Positions 4,379 through 6,145 of a DNA stretch of 6,145 nt are shown here, piece by piece. The first letter of the stretch is position 1. Each line of letters opens with the position of its first letter. The notes beneath the pieces were generated by a model. The model saw nothing but the letters and a program-made list of their open reading frames with translations, ran no database searches and was not told where the DNA came from. Source of the DNA: Desulfobacteraceae bacterium (GTDB lineage Bacteria; Desulfobacterota; Desulfobacteria; Desulfobacterales; Desulfobacteraceae); NCBI GenBank assembly GCA_003354055.1, contig PIVQ01000453.1, forward strand, positions 1 to 6,145, given 5' to 3'. A program made the position numbers and the translations under genes.

Positions 4379-6145
4379 GGCATACACACACACCCTTCTC
4401 ATGATTGATTTATCCCGTGGCGCCATTGAAACCATCCCGGTCCCCGACGATTTAAACCGGGATTTCATAGGCGGCAAGGGGTTTGGTGCAAAACTCCTCC
4501 ATGACCGGCTATCCCCTGGCACAGACCCATTAAGTCCGGATAATCCACTCATGTTTATGACGGGTCCCCTTACAGGGACCATGGCCCCTGCCATGCGCGG
4601 CTGCGTGGTGACAAAATCCCCTCTGACAAATACCTTTCTGGACTCTTACTTCGGCGGCAGTTTTTCCCCGGAGATCAAGTATGCCGGTTACGACGGGATC
4701 ATTATAACAGGTCGTTCTGAAAAACCGGTTTATATCTGGATCGACGATGGCCAGGTTGAAATCAGGGATGCGGATCATATCTGGGGGACTGATGCCTTAG
4801 ATTCCAATGAAGCCATAAAGAAGGAACTTAAGGACGACACCATTAAAATAGCCGGCATCGGTCAGGCCGGAGAAAGCCTGGTCTCTTATGCCCTGATCTG
4901 CTGCGAATACAACCGCCAGGCCGGCCGGGGCGGCGCAGGCGCTGTCATGGGATCCAAAAATCTCAAGGCCATTGCCGTCCGGGGAAGTAACCCGGTGGGT
5001 GTCCATGATCCCGACGGGTTTACCCAAGCCTGCGAAAAAGCGTTTAAGGAACTTGCAGTCAGTCCTGATGTGGAGGCCATGAGAGAGGCAGGCACGGCAT
5101 CTGCAGTTGAATATGCCAATGAAACAGGTCTTCTGCCCCACAAAAATTATAAGAACGGCACCTTTGCAAAGGCCTCAAACCTTGCTGACAAAGGCCAGAG
5201 AAAACATCTGTGGATGGGAAGCAACGCCTGCATGGGCTGCCCCATCCGCTGCTCAAAAATTGGGGCGGTCAGAACCGGAAAGTACAAGGGAATTGTAACG
5301 GACATTGTTGAATACGAGTCTGCCGGCCTCATGGGATCCAACCTGGATATATCAGACGTAAGGGCAGTGGCTCACCTGGTAAAACTCTGCGATCGTTACG
5401 GCATGGATTCCATGTCCACTGGAGCTGTAATCGGATTTGCCATGGAAGCCTGTGAATCTGGCCTTATCCCATCCCCTGAAGGTATTGATCTAAAGTTCGG
5501 AAATGTGGCTGCAGCTGAATTTATCATCCATGCCATTGCCGAGCGGAAAGAGGGTATTGGCGAGCTTCTGGCCAAAGGTGTAAAAAAGGCTGCCGATAAA
5601 ATCGGGGGTAATGCAAAGGATTTCGCCATGCATACCAAAGGTCTTGAAACCCCGGCATGGGGCCCCAGAGGGGTATCCGGCATGGGATTGGCCTATATGA
5701 CAACGGACCGCGGCGGCTGCCACCAAAGGGGATTCCCCCTGGCCTATGAGCTGGCCGGTGAGTGGGAGGATACCCCCCTTGATCCCCTGGCCCCTGAGAA
5801 TAAGGCCAAGCTGGTGACAAGTCTGCAGAACCATTCTGCAGGCACCGACACCCTTGTCAAATGTGATTTCGGCAGTTTCGGGATTTCAACAGATACCTAT
5901 GCTGAGCTGTTTTCCACAGCTACCGGACGAAAGATAACCGCCAAAACCATTTTGGAAGCAGGAGAGAGGATATGGACCCTCACCCGGTTGTTCAATATTG
6001 CCCAGGGGCTGGATACCTCCCAGGATACCCTGCCTAGACGCTTTGTTGAAGAGCCCCTGCCTGACGGGCCTTCAAAAGGGCACAGGATTACCAAACAGGA
6101 CATGGCTGTGATGCTCCAGGAGTATTATAAACTAAGGGGATGGGA
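4371..6145 (+). CDS. aor: Aldehyde:ferredoxin oxidoreductase (AOR) family catalytic subunit, cut by right window edge
   Basis: The frame is open for 591 codons to the window edge, so only a short C-terminal part can be missing (family members are about 600-650 residues). Enzymes of this family oxidise aldehydes to carboxylic acids with a tungsten bis-pterin cofactor and one [4Fe-4S] cluster, passing electrons to ferredoxin or a partner subunit. Visible features are the N-terminal AOR domain (1-205) ending in GRGGAGAVMGSKNLKAI (185-201), cluster ligands C287/C290/C294 in NACMGCPIRC with the distal C498 (D493-x4-C498, spaced as D489/C494 in Pyrococcus AOR), the EYE segment near 314-316, and H451 in RGGCH, matching the active-site His. 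The ATG overlaps the ferredoxin-like gene by 8 bp and GGAG at 4359-4362 is well placed, so the two are coupled. The substrate is unknown. BamB of benzoyl-CoA reductases is a distant relative that I cannot exclude. Confidence 0.93.
   Translation, partial: MIEAYTHTLLMIDLSRGAIETIPVPDDLNRDFIGGKGFGAKLLHDRLSPGTDPLSPDNPLMFMTGPLTGTMAPAMRGCVVTKSPLTNTFLDSYFGGSFSPEIKYAGYDGIIITGRSEKPVYIWIDDGQVEIRDADHIWGTDALDSNEAIKKELKDDTIKIAGIGQAGESLVSYALICCEYNRQAGRGGAGAVMGSKNLKAIAVRGSNPVGVHDPDGFTQACEKAFKELAVSPDVEAMREAGTASAVEYANETGLLPHKNYKNGTFAKASNLADKGQRKHLWMGSNACMGCPIRCSKIGAVRTGKYKGIVTDIVEYESAGLMGSNLDISDVRAVAHLVKLCDRYGMDSMSTGAVIGFAMEACESGLIPSPEGIDLKFGNVAAAEFIIHAIAERKEGIGELLAKGVKKAADKIGGNAKDFAMHTKGLETPAWGPRGVSGMGLAYMTTDRGGCHQRGFPLAYELAGEWEDTPLDPLAPENKAKLVTSLQNHSAGTDTLVKCDFGSFGISTDTYAELFSTATGRKITAKTILEAGERIWTLTRLFNIAQGLDTSQDTLPRRFVEEPLPDGPSKGHRITKQDMAVMLQEYYKLRGW

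Noticed and set aside
4120..6103. Several minus-strand frames of 60-115 codons opposite the ferredoxin-like and AOR genes
   Set aside because: All are antisense to well-conserved coding sequence and none shows a start site or recognisable domain.

Overview
The window looks like a chromosomal segment of an anaerobic, moderate-GC, Gram-negative bacterium. The best guess is a Desulfobacterota (Desulfobacteraceae-like) sulfate reducer. This rests on a polyferredoxin plus tungsten-type aldehyde:ferredoxin oxidoreductase (AOR) pair, a Liv-type ABC transporter with a GntR regulator, and a lipoprotein alkaline phosphatase. The taxonomic call is inference; no rRNA or marker gene is present.

Layout. 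Positions 1-880 (minus strand) hold a FadR/GntR-type regulator whose stop codon overlaps the start of a LivG-like ABC ATPase (TAATG). The ATPase runs off the left edge. Positions 881-1447 hold no convincing gene, but contain a repeated 10-mer and a helically phased A-tract array. Positions 1448-3389 (minus) hold a lipoprotein alkaline phosphatase, a 17-bp hairpin, and a 66-residue two-helix membrane protein with a strong ribosome binding site. Positions 3490-3747 (minus) are the decayed 5' end of a second livG: it keeps its start and ribosome binding site, but two deletions totalling 9 nt put its Walker A motif out of frame, and the gene stops after about a third of normal length. Positions 3748-3943 are a regulatory region with tandem 7-mers, an AT-rich inverted repeat, and a near-consensus promoter whose -35/-10 spacer contains a perfect 7-2-7 palindrome. 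Positions 3944-6145 (plus) hold a four-cluster ferredoxin-like subunit and the AOR catalytic subunit. They overlap by 8 bp, and the AOR runs off the right edge.

Working together. The plus-strand pair looks like the electron-transfer and catalytic subunits of an AOR complex, similar in order to AorA-AorB of Aromatoleum aromaticum. Tight repression is suggested by the palindrome inside its promoter. The livG remnant, divergent from the AOR promoter, suggests that a transporter operon once sat back to back with the AOR operon. A related regulator-transporter operon survives at the left edge, with the phosphatase block in between.

Main points of interest: the livG remnant with its out-of-frame Walker A motif, the operator-in-promoter of the AOR operon, and the apparent lack of any ATG/GTG/TTG start for the ferredoxin-like gene, where a GTC codon sits at the expected start. 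I do not see a wholly new defence or mobile system.
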